A stretch of DNA of 64,000 nucleotides. Source: CAMYLY01 sp036397755 (GTDB lineage Bacteria > Gemmatimonadota > Gemmatimonadetes > Gemmatimonadales > GWC2-71-9). The DNA is taken from assembly GCA_036397755.1 (NCBI GenBank), contig DASWII010000046.1, forward strand, positions 1 through 64,000. Direction: 5' to 3'. Of the stretch, positions 8,172 to 16,704 are shown one piece after another (the first letter of the stretch is position 1; every line of letters begins with the position of its first letter). A program made the translations under genes and the position numbers. Under the pieces are notes generated by a model. The model searched no databases, was not told the DNA's origin, and was given only the letters and a program-made list of their open reading frames with translations.

Positions 8172-8732
8172 ATGCGTCGGCGGGCGGCGGGCCGGCTAGG
8201 GCGCCGCGCTATCTTGGATCTGGTGCGTGAACGCTGGATTTCCGCGTATGCGGCGGGAGCGGTGCTGGGTATCGCCGTCCTGGGGGTCGGCGGCCGCTTG
8301 GCTATGGCGACGATCCAGGTCGCCCAGGGCGCCCCGCCGGGATTCGATCTTGCCGGTACGGTCCAGGTCCTCGTGCCCGGCCTGGCCGTCGGTCCGGCGG
8401 CGGGACTGTGGTATGCGCTCTTGCTGCCGTGGATCGGGAAGCACGCGACGGCGCTCCGCGGCATCATCTTCGGAACGTGCCACGGTGCGTTTTGGGTGGC
8501 GGTCTACTTCGCCCGGCCGGCAGGTCCCGTCGAACTGTCGGCCGCACCTGTGTTCGGGTCCATCCTATTCGGGACGCTCCTCATCCTGTTCGGCGTCGCC
8601 GTGGCCTGGCTGGAAGCGCGCTGGCACCCGCGACTCGCGACGCTCGCAATGCCCGTGGGCGCCCGCGCGTTCCTGTGGCTGCTGGGCGCCGCCGGATTCG
8701 GTTTCACCTTCTGGGTCCTCGTGCAACGCTGA
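8172..8732 (+). CDS. Five-helix membrane protein of unknown function
   Basis: The product (about 186 residues) has roughly five hydrophobic helices: ISAYAAGAVLGIAVLG, TVQVLVPGLAVGPAAGLWYA, GIIFGTCHGAFWVAVYF, APVFGSILFGTLLILFG and FLWLLGAAGFGFTFWVL. No catalytic motif is visible. The start is uncertain: ATG 8151, ATG 8172 and GTG 8223 are all in frame, and hydrophobicity starts only after 8223. It is divergent from propeller 1 (start 8110), so the two share a short promoter region. The family is not recognised. Confidence 0.65.
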   Translation: MRRRAAGRLGRRAILDLVRERWISAYAAGAVLGIAVLGVGGRLAMATIQVAQGAPPGFDLAGTVQVLVPGLAVGPAAGLWYALLLPWIGKHATALRGIIFGTCHGAFWVAVYFARPAGPVELSAAPVFGSILFGTLLILFGVAVAWLEARWHPRLATLAMPVGARAFLWLLGAAGFGFTFWVLVQR

Positions 8733-8740
8733 ACCCGCGG

Positions 8741-8765
8741 GGCGCGCGGCGCCGCGTGACGCGCC
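8741..8765. terminator. GC-rich hairpin between convergent genes
   Basis: GGCGCG pairs with CGCGCC, enclosing a perfect 12-bp palindrome CGCGGCGCCGCG (8745-8756). It sits between the stop at 8732 and the convergent kinase stop at 8780. It may serve as a bidirectional terminator, but there is no T-tract and the stem is short. Confidence 0.3.
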
Positions 8766-8779
8766 TCCGGCAGCGCGGT

Positions 8780-9655
8780 CTATCCCAGGGAACGGAACCA
8801 GCCCCACAGCCCCGATCGTGACGGGCTCTGCTCCAGCGCATCGAGGAACGCACCCATCCCGGGAAACCGCTGACCGCGCTCCTTGGCGAGGGCGCGGACG
8901 ATCACCCGACTCAGGCGCGCAGGAACCTCGGGCCGCAGCTCGTGCGCCAGCGGGGGCGGGGCGGTCGCGTGCAGCGCCATCATCTCGGGAATCGACGCGG
9001 CCTCGAACGGCGTCCTCCCGGTGAGCGCTTCGAAGACCGTACAGGCCAAGGCATACTGATCGACGCGCTCGTCGAGCGTGCTCAATCCCGCCACCTGTTC
9101 GGGGCTCATGTAGGCCGGCGTGCCCACGACGTGCCCCGTTTGCGTGAGCTTATCCTGGGCCGATGCCAACGCGCGCGCCAGGCCGAAGTCGGTCACGAGC
9201 GCCCGTCCATCCACCAGCAGTACGTTGTCCGGCTTGACGTCGCGGTGGATGACGCCGCGGCGGTGCGCGTAGTCGAGCGCGCGGCCGATATCCAGCGCCA
9301 CAGTTATCGCTTCGCCGACCGCGAGCGGCCCAGCGGCGATGCGGTCGCGCAACGAGGCGCCTTCGACGAACGGCATCGTGTAGAACAGCCGCCCGGCGGC
9401 TTCACCCGAGTCATAGAGCGGGACGATCTGGGGGTGGGCGAACCGAGCGACGGTCTGCACTTCACGCTCGAACCGTTTCACCCCCACGATCGACGTGAGG
9501 TCTTCACGCAGGACCTTGAGCGCCACCGGGCGGTCGCGCCGGAGGTCGTGCGCGAGGAACACCGTGGACATGCCACCGTGACCGATCGGGAGGTCGATGC
9601 GATAGCGATCGTCTATGGCGTCCGCGAGATCCTGCCAATCTGGTGCGATAGTCAT
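8780..9655 (-). CDS. Cytosolic Ser/Thr protein kinase (Hanks type)
   Basis: This 291-residue protein is essentially a bare kinase domain. It has the glycine-rich loop IGHGGMSTVF (24-33), catalytic Lys47 in VALKVL, catalytic loop HRDVKPDN (137-144), DFG (156-158) and GTPAYMSPEQ in the activation segment. There is no transmembrane helix or sensor part, only a short Trp-rich tail (LWGWFRSLG), so unlike the other three kinases here it is probably cytosolic. All catalytic residues are present, so it should be active. Its targets are unknown. The 5' leader contains a G-rich stretch on the coding strand (9681-9706). Confidence 0.92.
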   Translation of the reverse strand: MTIAPDWQDLADAIDDRYRIDLPIGHGGMSTVFLAHDLRRDRPVALKVLREDLTSIVGVKRFEREVQTVARFAHPQIVPLYDSGEAAGRLFYTMPFVEGASLRDRIAAGPLAVGEAITVALDIGRALDYAHRRGVIHRDVKPDNVLLVDGRALVTDFGLARALASAQDKLTQTGHVVGTPAYMSPEQVAGLSTLDERVDQYALACTVFEALTGRTPFEAASIPEMMALHATAPPPLAHELRPEVPARLSRVIVRALAKERGQRFPGMGAFLDALEQSPSRSGLWGWFRSLG

Positions 9656-9680
9656 TCGTCCCGACCTGGGGGATTCCGCG

Positions 9681-9706
9681 CCCTCCCTTCCTCATCCCCC
9701 CTTCCC
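9681..9706 (-). promoter_or_regulatory. G-quadruplex-like motif in kinase leader
   Basis: On the minus strand the sequence reads GGG-AA-GGGGGG-ATGAGGAA-GGG-A-GGG: four G-runs with loops of 2, 8 and 1. It ends about 26 nt before the kinase ATG at 9655, so it would lie in the mRNA leader or promoter. One loop slightly exceeds the strict 7-nt limit. Folding and any regulatory role are not shown. Confidence 0.35.
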
Positions 9707-9727
9707 GCAACGCGCGTCGTCCGTTGC

Positions 9728-10240
9728 CTAGCTCGACGTCTCTCCTGACAGATCCGTGGTCTCCACCCAGGCCATCACGACGTCCCCGCACTGCGTGCGG
9801 AGCTCGTCCGTGACGGCGACATCACCCCCGGCCAGCGGCTCCAGCAGCGGCCGCAGCGCCTCCACCAGCCGGCGACGGTCGGTTTCGGCATGCGCGGGCC
9901 AGTGACGCGCCACCAGGTACTGCACCCGGTAGGTCGGCAGCATGTCCAGCAGCACGTACGCCTCCGGCAGCTTCCGTCCCAGGACCCGATCGCTCAGAAT
10001 CCGCCGGGCCCCCACCACCTCGGTGACGAACGCCGTCCGCTCACACCCCTCACACTTGATCTGCCACACCGGCCCGACCGTGCCGCCCGCGGCCGCGGGC
10101 GAGCCCATCTCCAACCGCTCCCCGCAATTCGGACACTCCGGAAGCTCTCGCCCCTCGCGCATGGCCGCGTGGATCAGCGACATCTGCTCGCGGCTGAACG
10201 TGATCGGCGTGTGGCGGTCGTGCAATGGGCGCTCGTTCAC
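9728..10240 (-). CDS. Zinc-ribbon protein of unknown function
   Basis: The 170-residue protein has a zinc-ribbon made of CPNCGERL (about residue 36) and a second pair, CEGC (about residue 64), flanking a beta hairpin. The following 100 residues are helical with a hydrophobic stretch LPEAYVLLDMLPTYRVQYLVA and an acidic C-terminus. No enzyme family is recognised. The GTG start at 10240 is supported by TGGAG 6 nt upstream. It lies 69 bp downstream of the FAD oxidoreductase gene, so it may be the last gene of that operon. Confidence 0.7.
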   Translation of the reverse strand: MNERPLHDRHTPITFSREQMSLIHAAMREGRELPECPNCGERLEMGSPAAAGGTVGPVWQIKCEGCERTAFVTEVVGARRILSDRVLGRKLPEAYVLLDMLPTYRVQYLVARHWPAHAETDRRRLVEALRPLLEPLAGGDVAVTDELRTQCGDVVMAWVETTDLSGETSS

Positions 10241-10309
10241 GTCAGCTCCAGTCGTGGGCCACCACGCAGGTCGTCAATCGCTCCCCACCATGGACATGGC
10301 CATTGTCGC

Positions 10310-11482
10310 TCACCCCGTAATACTGTGCGCGTACTTCGAATGCACCAGACCCTGCTCGGCGAACCGCGCCAGCCTGAACAGCGACGGGTCGAGCGTCATG
10401 GGCGACGCCCGGGTGATGAGTTCCGCCATCATGAGACCCACCGCGGGGCCCAGCTTATAGCCGTGGCCGCTGAATCCGGTACACAAGAAGTGCCCGCTGC
10501 CCGCGGGAACCTCGTCGATGATCGGGTGCCAATCCGGCGTCACCGCGTACAGGCTGGCATAGCCGCTCGCGTACTCCACGTTCTCCCATCCCCGGCAGCG
10601 ATGCAGCGTCCGCTCGGCGACGTACTCCACGAAGGGCTCATCGACGTGGGTCGCGAAGTCATCCGGATCCACGATCTCCTCGGCCTCCGCGGGATCGATC
10701 CGCCCGACCAACGTGAGGCCGCCCACTTCGGCGCGCAGGTAGATGCCCTGAACGAAATCCATCACCACCGGATGCTCGGTTTCGTCGCCCGGCCGCCGGA
10801 ACACCGCCACCTGTATCCGCGGTGACGCGACCGGAATGGTCAGGCCCGCCATCGCCGCGACCCTTCCTCCCCACGGTCCGGCGCAATTCACGACCACCTG
10901 GGCATCGATGTCGCCGGCCGGGGTGCGCACGCCCGCCACCCGATCGCCCGCAAAGCGAATCCCCGACACGGCCGTGCCGAGTTGGAAGCGGGCTCCATGC
11001 CGCCGCGCCGCATCCGCGTACGCCGTCACCGTGAGGTGAGGGTCCGCGTAGCCGCTTTCCTCCTCCCAAGACGCCGCGACCACGTCCTCCAGGTAGGCGG
11101 CGGGCAGGACTTCACGAACTTCCTCGACGGCCAGCAGCCGGGCCGCGATTCCGAGGCGCTGGTGCATGGCCACGTTGGTCGCCAGGCTGGCGCGATCCGT
11201 CTCGGGGGCCAGGGCCACCCACCCCGTGCGGTGGAACTGACAGTCTCCACCCACCGCCTCATCGAAATGCTGAAACACCCGGAGACTGTACAGCGCCATA
11301 CGGGTCGTGATTTCATGCGAGTAGTGCGTGCGGATGATGGCGGACGACAGCCCCGTGCCTCCGCTCCCGATGCCCGTCTTCTCCAGGACCAGTACGTCCA
11401 CGCCACGTCGCGACAACTCGAAGGCGGTCGTGCATCCCATGATGCCCGCCCCGACCACCACCACGTCCGCCGTCGCGCTCAC
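10310..11482 (-). CDS. FAD-dependent oxidoreductase, DAO/sarcosine-oxidase-like
   Basis: The protein is 390 residues with an N-terminal Rossmann FAD site (VVVGAGIMGCTTAFELSRR, acidic Glu at the end of strand 2 in VLEK) and the D-amino-acid/sarcosine oxidase layout: a glycine-rich SGGTGLSSAIIRTHYS segment, VVNCAGPWG in the middle and a C-terminal GFSGHGYKLGP that contacts flavin. The family oxidises C-N bonds of amino acids such as sarcosine, proline or hydroxyproline. It overlaps the upstream aconitase-X small-subunit gene by 4 bp (GTGA), with GGGAGGTGG ahead of the GTG start, so the two are translationally coupled. That context suggests oxidation of an imino acid such as a hydroxyproline (inference). 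Confidence 0.85.
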   Translation of the reverse strand: MSATADVVVVGAGIMGCTTAFELSRRGVDVLVLEKTGIGSGGTGLSSAIIRTHYSHEITTRMALYSLRVFQHFDEAVGGDCQFHRTGWVALAPETDRASLATNVAMHQRLGIAARLLAVEEVREVLPAAYLEDVVAASWEEESGYADPHLTVTAYADAARRHGARFQLGTAVSGIRFAGDRVAGVRTPAGDIDAQVVVNCAGPWGGRVAAMAGLTIPVASPRIQVAVFRRPGDETEHPVVMDFVQGIYLRAEVGGLTLVGRIDPAEAEEIVDPDDFATHVDEPFVEYVAERTLHRCRGWENVEYASGYASLYAVTPDWHPIIDEVPAGSGHFLCTGFSGHGYKLGPAVGLMMAELITRASPMTLDPSLFRLARFAEQGLVHSKYAHSITG

Positions 11483-11904
11483 CGCGCCACCTCCCTCGAT
11501 TCCCACGTAATCTCCCCAGCCTCGGTCAGCCGTACCTCGGAAGCCTCCGTCAGGGCTTCCCAATCGCGCGGGTCGATCCGCACCATCGGGATCGCCTCGC
11601 CGTACAGCGCTTCCGCCACGACCCCGGCGAGGGCGATGAAGGTATCGGCCTGCGTGAGCACGATGCCCGCCGGGGCCGTCCCGCGCCGGATGGCCTCGAG
11701 CAGCACCGCCGAGGTGGTGCTGGAGCCTCGTGACGCGGGAATCATGAGGATCTTCCCTCGCATCAGGGTGCCCGACAGCGGATGCCGGCGGTCGATGATC
11801 TCCCCCGTCTCGGGATCGTAACCGCCCCAAAACGACAGCGGCTCCGTCGACGCGACCAACTCCCCACCTGCCGACCCCGCCACCAGGGTGCGCCCGCGGA
11901 TCAT
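11479..11904 (-). CDS. Aconitase X small subunit (swivel domain, DUF126)
   Basis: The 141-residue product (144 if ATG 11913 is used) is the swivel domain of aconitase X. It has the conserved RGRTLVAGSAGGELVAS start, LSFWGGYDPETGEI, the HPLSGTLMRGKILMIPASRG segment with the catalytic-site Ser, and GIVLTQADTFIALAG. In bacteria with split AcnX this subunit pairs with the large subunit to form a dehydratase such as cis-3-hydroxy-L-proline dehydratase; archaeal relatives act on mevalonate 5-phosphate. ATG 11904 gives an ATGA overlap with the large-subunit stop; ATG 11913 is a close alternative. It also overlaps the next gene by GTGA. Confidence 0.9.
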   Translation of the reverse strand: MIRGRTLVAGSAGGELVASTEPLSFWGGYDPETGEIIDRRHPLSGTLMRGKILMIPASRGSSTTSAVLLEAIRRGTAPAGIVLTQADTFIALAGVVAEALYGEAIPMVRIDPRDWEALTEASEVRLTEAGEITWESREVAR

Positions 11905-13169
11905 TCGCTCCATGGCCCCTCGTCCCGCACGACGCGTCCCGCGACCGCGGATTCGACGCAGTCGGCGAGGCTCCCGAAGGCCACGCCGCGGCGTAGCAGT
12001 CCAGGGGAATAATACGCGTACTTGGCGGAGTTGGTCATGAGGGTGCGCACGGAATCCGGAAGCATGGGCGACGTAAGAATGCACGTATCCACCGTGATCT
12101 CGCCGCCGAACCGGTCGAGCGGCGCGAGCAGGCCGGCGCTCTCGGCCATCGCGCGCACCCCCCGGCTCGTGGTGACCAGCAACCGTGTTCGCCGGTGACG
12201 CGCACGACCGTCGAGCAGCAGCGCGAGTCGCCGGAACTCATCGAACGAGAAATGCGGGCTGCCGAGCACGACCATGTCGAGCGTCTCGCCCGTCTCCGAA
12301 CTCAAGTCGGCTCGCGCACGCCGAAGCTGTTCGAGCGAGACCATGACCGTCTCGTCGGCCGCGACTCCATGCAGCGCCCGGTCGAGTGTCGGCGCTTCCG
12401 GCGTCACGCCGACGATGTGGAACAGCGCGACGGCCCCGGAGGACGCCATGGCCGCGCCGAGCGCCTTGAGGTCGTCTTCCGTCGGCGCGGAGCTGACGCC
12501 GATCAGCACCGGGACGCCGCCATGCACGACGCTTCCGATCAAGTGGCCCAGCACCGGGAAGAAATCCGATCGCTCCTGGAGCGCCACCGGCAGTCGCGAC
12601 AGATCGAACACCGTGGTGCCGCGCCGCGGGGCGTCGAGGTGCAGGCCCACGGCGGGCACCCGCCCGACCACGGCCGCGCAGATATCGAGCATGTCGGGAT
12701 AGCGCTCGGTCCGCGCGCCGAGCACGGAGTTGGCGAACACGATGGCGTTGGACTCCCCCCAGGCAATCTGTTCGCCGAACGCGGGGCGGCGCTCGACCTG
12801 ATATGGCGCGCAGGTCCATGTCGGCCGGCAGCCCATGGTCTCGAGGGCCGCCATTTGCCGGCGTGACCGTTCCGCCCATTCGGACGGTACGGCCCAGCGC
12901 CGCCAGCCGCCCTCGTCGACACCGCCGACGTTGCACGTGGTCGGCACGACGACAGTCGCCCCCCCGTCGGCAAGCCGCTCCATGAAGGCGAGCGTCGCGT
13001 CGCCCATGTAGAGGGCGCTGTCGATGTGCGCGCCGCTGATAAGAATCAGCGACCGGGCGTCCTGGACCGCGGCCATGCGCACCACCACACGCATGGCCAA
13101 CTGCACCCCCGGACCACGTGCCCCGTCGAGGAGCGCGGCGTCGGCGTCGGTGAGCGTCAGCGCAGCCAC
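11901..13169 (-). CDS. Aconitase X large (catalytic) subunit
   Basis: This 422-residue protein has the AcnX catalytic layout: LTDADAALLDG at the start, GAHIDSALYMGDATL, a cluster Cys in TTCNVGGVDE, TCAPYQVERRP, and the hallmark WGESNAIVFANSVLGART. Later parts include ALFHIVGVTPEAP and a C-terminal Cys segment (VDTCILTSP). AcnX enzymes are Fe-S or mononuclear-iron hydro-lyases. Which substrate is used cannot be read from sequence; the adjacent FAD amino-acid oxidoreductase favours cis-3-hydroxy-L-proline catabolism. It is the first gene of a three- or four-gene minus-strand operon. Confidence 0.9.
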   Translation of the reverse strand: MAALTLTDADAALLDGARGPGVQLAMRVVVRMAAVQDARSLILISGAHIDSALYMGDATLAFMERLADGGATVVVPTTCNVGGVDEGGWRRWAVPSEWAERSRRQMAALETMGCRPTWTCAPYQVERRPAFGEQIAWGESNAIVFANSVLGARTERYPDMLDICAAVVGRVPAVGLHLDAPRRGTTVFDLSRLPVALQERSDFFPVLGHLIGSVVHGGVPVLIGVSSAPTEDDLKALGAAMASSGAVALFHIVGVTPEAPTLDRALHGVAADETVMVSLEQLRRARADLSSETGETLDMVVLGSPHFSFDEFRRLALLLDGRARHRRTRLLVTTSRGVRAMAESAGLLAPLDRFGGEITVDTCILTSPMLPDSVRTLMTNSAKYAYYSPGLLRRGVAFGSLADCVESAVAGRVVRDEGPWSE

Positions 13170-13185
13170 CGCTCACCGGTGTGCG

Positions 13186-16100
13186 TCACGGCTTCCGCGG
13201 CGCCTCGACCGGGTCGCCGACCGGGGGTCGCACGCCCAGCATGTTGAGCCGGGCGTTGAGCCCCGGCATCCGGTCGGTGATGAAGACATTCAGCTCCGCG
13301 AACAACCCCGGCGCCTGCTCCCACGCCTGCTCGAGGGCCCAGAGCTGATCGGACGTGGGGCGGGCGTGATACCCCTCGATACCGAACATGCTGCCGCCCG
13401 ACGCACGGTTCATCCGCTGCCGGAGCTGATTCAGTTCCTCCCGCAAGGTCTTCACGTCGGCGACGACGTCGTCCGGTGCGTCGTCCTGCTGCTCGAGCAG
13501 TTCCTGGACACTCTCCAACTGGTCATCCAGCCGCTGTAGCGCACGTCGCGCCTCGTAGACGGGCTTCGCCAGCGCATACAGCTGCATCAAGGCGTCTTGA
13601 CGCGCCATCAGGTCGGCCTGCGAAATGTCCACCCGCGGATCGAGCCGCACGCGGAGCGATGTCTCCATCGTGCGACCGCGGGCCGTCAAGCGCACCGTGT
13701 ACGTGCCCGGCAAGACCCTGGGTCCGCGCGGGGTGCCGAAGAACCCGCCGCCGGAGCCGGGCTCAGGCTCGTAAGGCGGCTCGTGGCGCAAGTCCCACAT
13801 CACCTGCTGCAAACCCGGCTCGGCCGGACCGTCGAGCTCCCGGATCGTCTCGCCACCCGACGAGAGGATGGTGATGCGCACGGACGCATCGGCCTCTCCC
13901 CCGTCGCTCGCGCCGCCGGCGCCCAGGACGTACGCGATCTTCGCCCCCTGGGGAGGATTCTCCGCCTGCCACACGCCCGGCGTCCACTCCTGCGGGGAGT
14001 ACAGGTTGTAGATCGTGGCGGCGCGCGTCGGGAACAGATGCGCGTCGGACGCCAACGCGCTCGCCGACAGCGCCTCGAGCGCGGTGATGTCGTCCATGAT
14101 CCAGATCCCACGACCGTGCGTCCCGATGATGAGATCGTTGTCCCGCGGATGCACCTTGATATCGTCGACGGGAACCGTGGGAAGCGTACCGCGGAGTTGC
14201 ACCCACTGTTCACCGCGATCGATCGACACCCACACCCCGTGCTCGTTCCCGACGAACAGGAGATTCGCGTTGCGGGGATGTTCGTGGATCACGTTGATCG
14301 ACGAGCCGTCGGGCAAGCCCCGTGCGATGGGACGCCAGCGGCGACCGAAGTCCGTGCTCACAAACACGTAGGGGCGGAAATCGTCATTGCGGTGCCCGTC
14401 GAACGTGGCGTACACCGTTCCGGCATCGAAGCGGGACGCCACCAGGCGGCTCACGTAGGTGCGTTCCGGCACGCCCCGGAGGTTCGCCGTCAGGTCGGTC
14501 CACGTCCCGCCACCGTCGCGCGTGCCCTGCACGTTGCCGTCATCCGTGCCCACGTAGAGCACGGCGGCATCCAGCGGCGACTCCGTCAGCGCCGTGATGT
14601 TCCCATAGGACGAGATGCCGTCGTTCTTCGAGAGCAACCGGTCACGCAACGGCCGGCCCATGATCTCGAGGTCGTTCCGATCGATCGCCTTGGTGAGATC
14701 CGGACTCGCTTCCGCCCACGTCCATCCGCGATCGCGCGACCGCATGAGATGGTTCCCCCCCAGGTAGATCGTCTGCGGATCGTGCTCCGACATGACGACG
14801 GGGGCGTCCCAGTTGAACCGATAGCTCGACACCTCGACCTCGCCCTCTCCTCCGGCCGTGGTCGGGCGCCGTTGGGGGCGAAGCGAGATACCCTCCATGG
14901 TCCGGAGGTTGCGGAGGCCGATGAACCCGCCCTGCGATTCGAAATACACGACCGTGTGATCGTTCGGATCCATCAGGGTGAAGAATCCGTCGCCGCCCCC
15001 GATGTTGTACCAATCCTTGGTGCGAATGCCCGATGTCGACCTCGTGTCGCTCGGCGCGCACCACGAGCCGTTGTCCTGGAGGCCGCCGCACACGTAGTAG
15101 GGATCCCGCATGTCGAAGCCGACCTCGTAGAACTGCGCCACCGGCAGGTTGCGGAGTTGGCGCCAGTGTTCTCCGCGATCCCACGAGACCGACACGCCGC
15201 CGTCGCCGCCGATCACCATGTGGTTGGAATTGGCGGGGTCGATCCAGATCGCATGGTGATCCAGGTGCACCTCCCCTCGTCCGCCCGGGGGGCCCGACGC
15301 GTCACGGGTGAACGTCTTGCCGCCGTCCGACGAGCGATACATGCTCGACCCGCCGGTGTAGATCCGCTCGGGATCGCTCGGGTCGACGCGAATCTGCGAG
15401 TAGTACATCGGGCGGTTGTTGGTCTCGCTCAAGAACTCCCACGTGTCTCCACGGTCGGCCGTGCGATACACGCCCTGGCCTTCGAGCGCTTCGACGATGG
15501 CGTACACGATGTTGCCGTCCCGCCGATACGCGTCCAGACCGATGCGTCCCTTGTCGCCTTCGGGGAGTCCGCGCGTGAGTTCCCGCCAGGTGTCACCACC
15601 ATCCATGGTCCGGTAGATTCCGCTGCCCCGACCGCCGCCGTTGAACCCGAAGCCCGTGCGCCGGCGCTGGTACATCGCGGCGAACAACGTGTTGGGATCC
15701 TGCTGGTCCATCACCAGATCGATGGCGCCGGTGTGCTCGTCGACGAACAGCACGCGATCCCAGGTCTTGCCGCCGTCACGCGTGCGGTACACACCCCGCT
15801 CGGGATTCGCTCCCCAGAGATGCCCGACCGCTGCGACAAAGGCCACGTCCGGATTGTCGTGGTGCACCACGATTCGGGCGATGTGATGGGTGTTCTCGAG
15901 CCCGAGGTGTTCCCAGCTGCGCCCCGCGTCGAGCGAGCGAAACACGCCCATGCCCCACGGGGAGCTCTGCCGGTTCTGCGGCTCACCGGTCCCGACCCAC
16001 ACCACGTTCGGGTTCGACGGCGCCACCGTGACGTCCCCGATCGACGACGTGGGCTGGTCATCGAACAACGGCTCGAACGTGATGCCGTGGTTCTCGGTCT

Positions 16101-16314
16101 TCCACAGCCCTCCCGTCGCGGTTCCCACGTAGAAGATGGACGGGTTCGACTCCACGACCGCCAGGTCGGCGATTCGGCCCCCCATGATGGTCGGGCCGAT
16201 CTCGCGCCATTCCATGGCGTCGAGGACGGTTGCGAGATTCTGTTGTGCGGCGAGCGGCGCCGCAACGACACCGAGGAGTCCGGCCAACGCCAGCCGGCAG
16301 AGCGCATGCTTCAT
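13186..16314 (-). CDS. Secreted BNR/sortilin-like propeller protein 2
   Basis: The 1042-residue protein starts with a signal peptide (MKHALCRLALAGLLGVV, cleaved near PLAAQQ). Two stacked propeller halves carry about eleven Asp-box motifs (SLDAGRSW, TRDGGKTW, TMDGGDTW, SSDGGKTF, TRDGGGTW). The mature start REIGPTIMGGRIADLAVVES is almost the same as in propeller 3 (22181-25312), and long stretches such as VGTGEPQNRQSSPWG and DPYYVCGGLQDN are shared, so the two are close paralogs. The C-terminal 220 residues form a beta domain (PGTYTVRL) followed by a helical coiled coil (ARRALQRLDDQLESVQ). The function is unknown; sialidase-type annotation would be unsupported. The start is set at 16314 by the signal peptide. 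Confidence 0.88.
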   Translation of the reverse strand: MKHALCRLALAGLLGVVAAPLAAQQNLATVLDAMEWREIGPTIMGGRIADLAVVESNPSIFYVGTATGGLWKTENHGITFEPLFDDQPTSSIGDVTVAPSNPNVVWVGTGEPQNRQSSPWGMGVFRSLDAGRSWEHLGLENTHHIARIVVHHDNPDVAFVAAVGHLWGANPERGVYRTRDGGKTWDRVLFVDEHTGAIDLVMDQQDPNTLFAAMYQRRRTGFGFNGGGRGSGIYRTMDGGDTWRELTRGLPEGDKGRIGLDAYRRDGNIVYAIVEALEGQGVYRTADRGDTWEFLSETNNRPMYYSQIRVDPSDPERIYTGGSSMYRSSDGGKTFTRDASGPPGGRGEVHLDHHAIWIDPANSNHMVIGGDGGVSVSWDRGEHWRQLRNLPVAQFYEVGFDMRDPYYVCGGLQDNGSWCAPSDTRSTSGIRTKDWYNIGGGDGFFTLMDPNDHTVVYFESQGGFIGLRNLRTMEGISLRPQRRPTTAGGEGEVEVSSYRFNWDAPVVMSEHDPQTIYLGGNHLMRSRDRGWTWAEASPDLTKAIDRNDLEIMGRPLRDRLLSKNDGISSYGNITALTESPLDAAVLYVGTDDGNVQGTRDGGGTWTDLTANLRGVPERTYVSRLVASRFDAGTVYATFDGHRNDDFRPYVFVSTDFGRRWRPIARGLPDGSSINVIHEHPRNANLLFVGNEHGVWVSIDRGEQWVQLRGTLPTVPVDDIKVHPRDNDLIIGTHGRGIWIMDDITALEALSASALASDAHLFPTRAATIYNLYSPQEWTPGVWQAENPPQGAKIAYVLGAGGASDGGEADASVRITILSSGGETIRELDGPAEPGLQQVMWDLRHEPPYEPEPGSGGGFFGTPRGPRVLPGTYTVRLTARGRTMETSLRVRLDPRVDISQADLMARQDALMQLYALAKPVYEARRALQRLDDQLESVQELLEQQDDAPDDVVADVKTLREELNQLRQRMNRASGGSMFGIEGYHARPTSDQLWALEQAWEQAPGLFAELNVFITDRMPGLNARLNMLGVRPPVGDPVEAPRKP

Positions 16315-16704
16315 GGGTCGATTCCCGGTCGAAGGCGACAGAGGGTGGCGCGTCAACAAATGAACAGGTCCAAGGTACCGCCGGTACGAGACGTTTCAAG
16401 CCGCCCGACGGTGGCCGCCGCTCCAGCGACGATCCAAGCCGTTGGCGCGCGTGGCGGCGTGCGCCCAACCACATACGGATGTCGACTGCCACTGAAGCGC
16501 GTCGATCGACGAAGACCCGCGCCCCAGGTCGCCTCGCCATAGGATCTGAGGAACGGGCCCCTCGTCCGCATGCGCCAAGGGCGAGGGATTCTCCCGGCTG
16601 GCCGGTTGTCGACGCGGCGGACAGATTAGGTGCGTACGCGCGCTCCATCACCACGTTTGGCACGCGCGTCGCGCTACGTCTCGAGAGACAGGCGAACGAC
16701 GCTG
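16315..16704. other. 390-bp divergent intergenic region
   Basis: This lies between the divergent propeller 2 and kinase genes. Short open frames exist on both strands, but none has a coding-like protein, a ribosome site or a family match. I see no convincing -35/-10 pair, strong hairpin or repeat. It presumably holds the two promoters. Confidence 0.5.

Noticed and set aside
13597..16542. Very long open frame on the plus strand (about 980 codons), antisense to propeller 2
   Set aside because: High GC leaves antisense frames open; the translation is Arg/His/Pro-rich with no family features.
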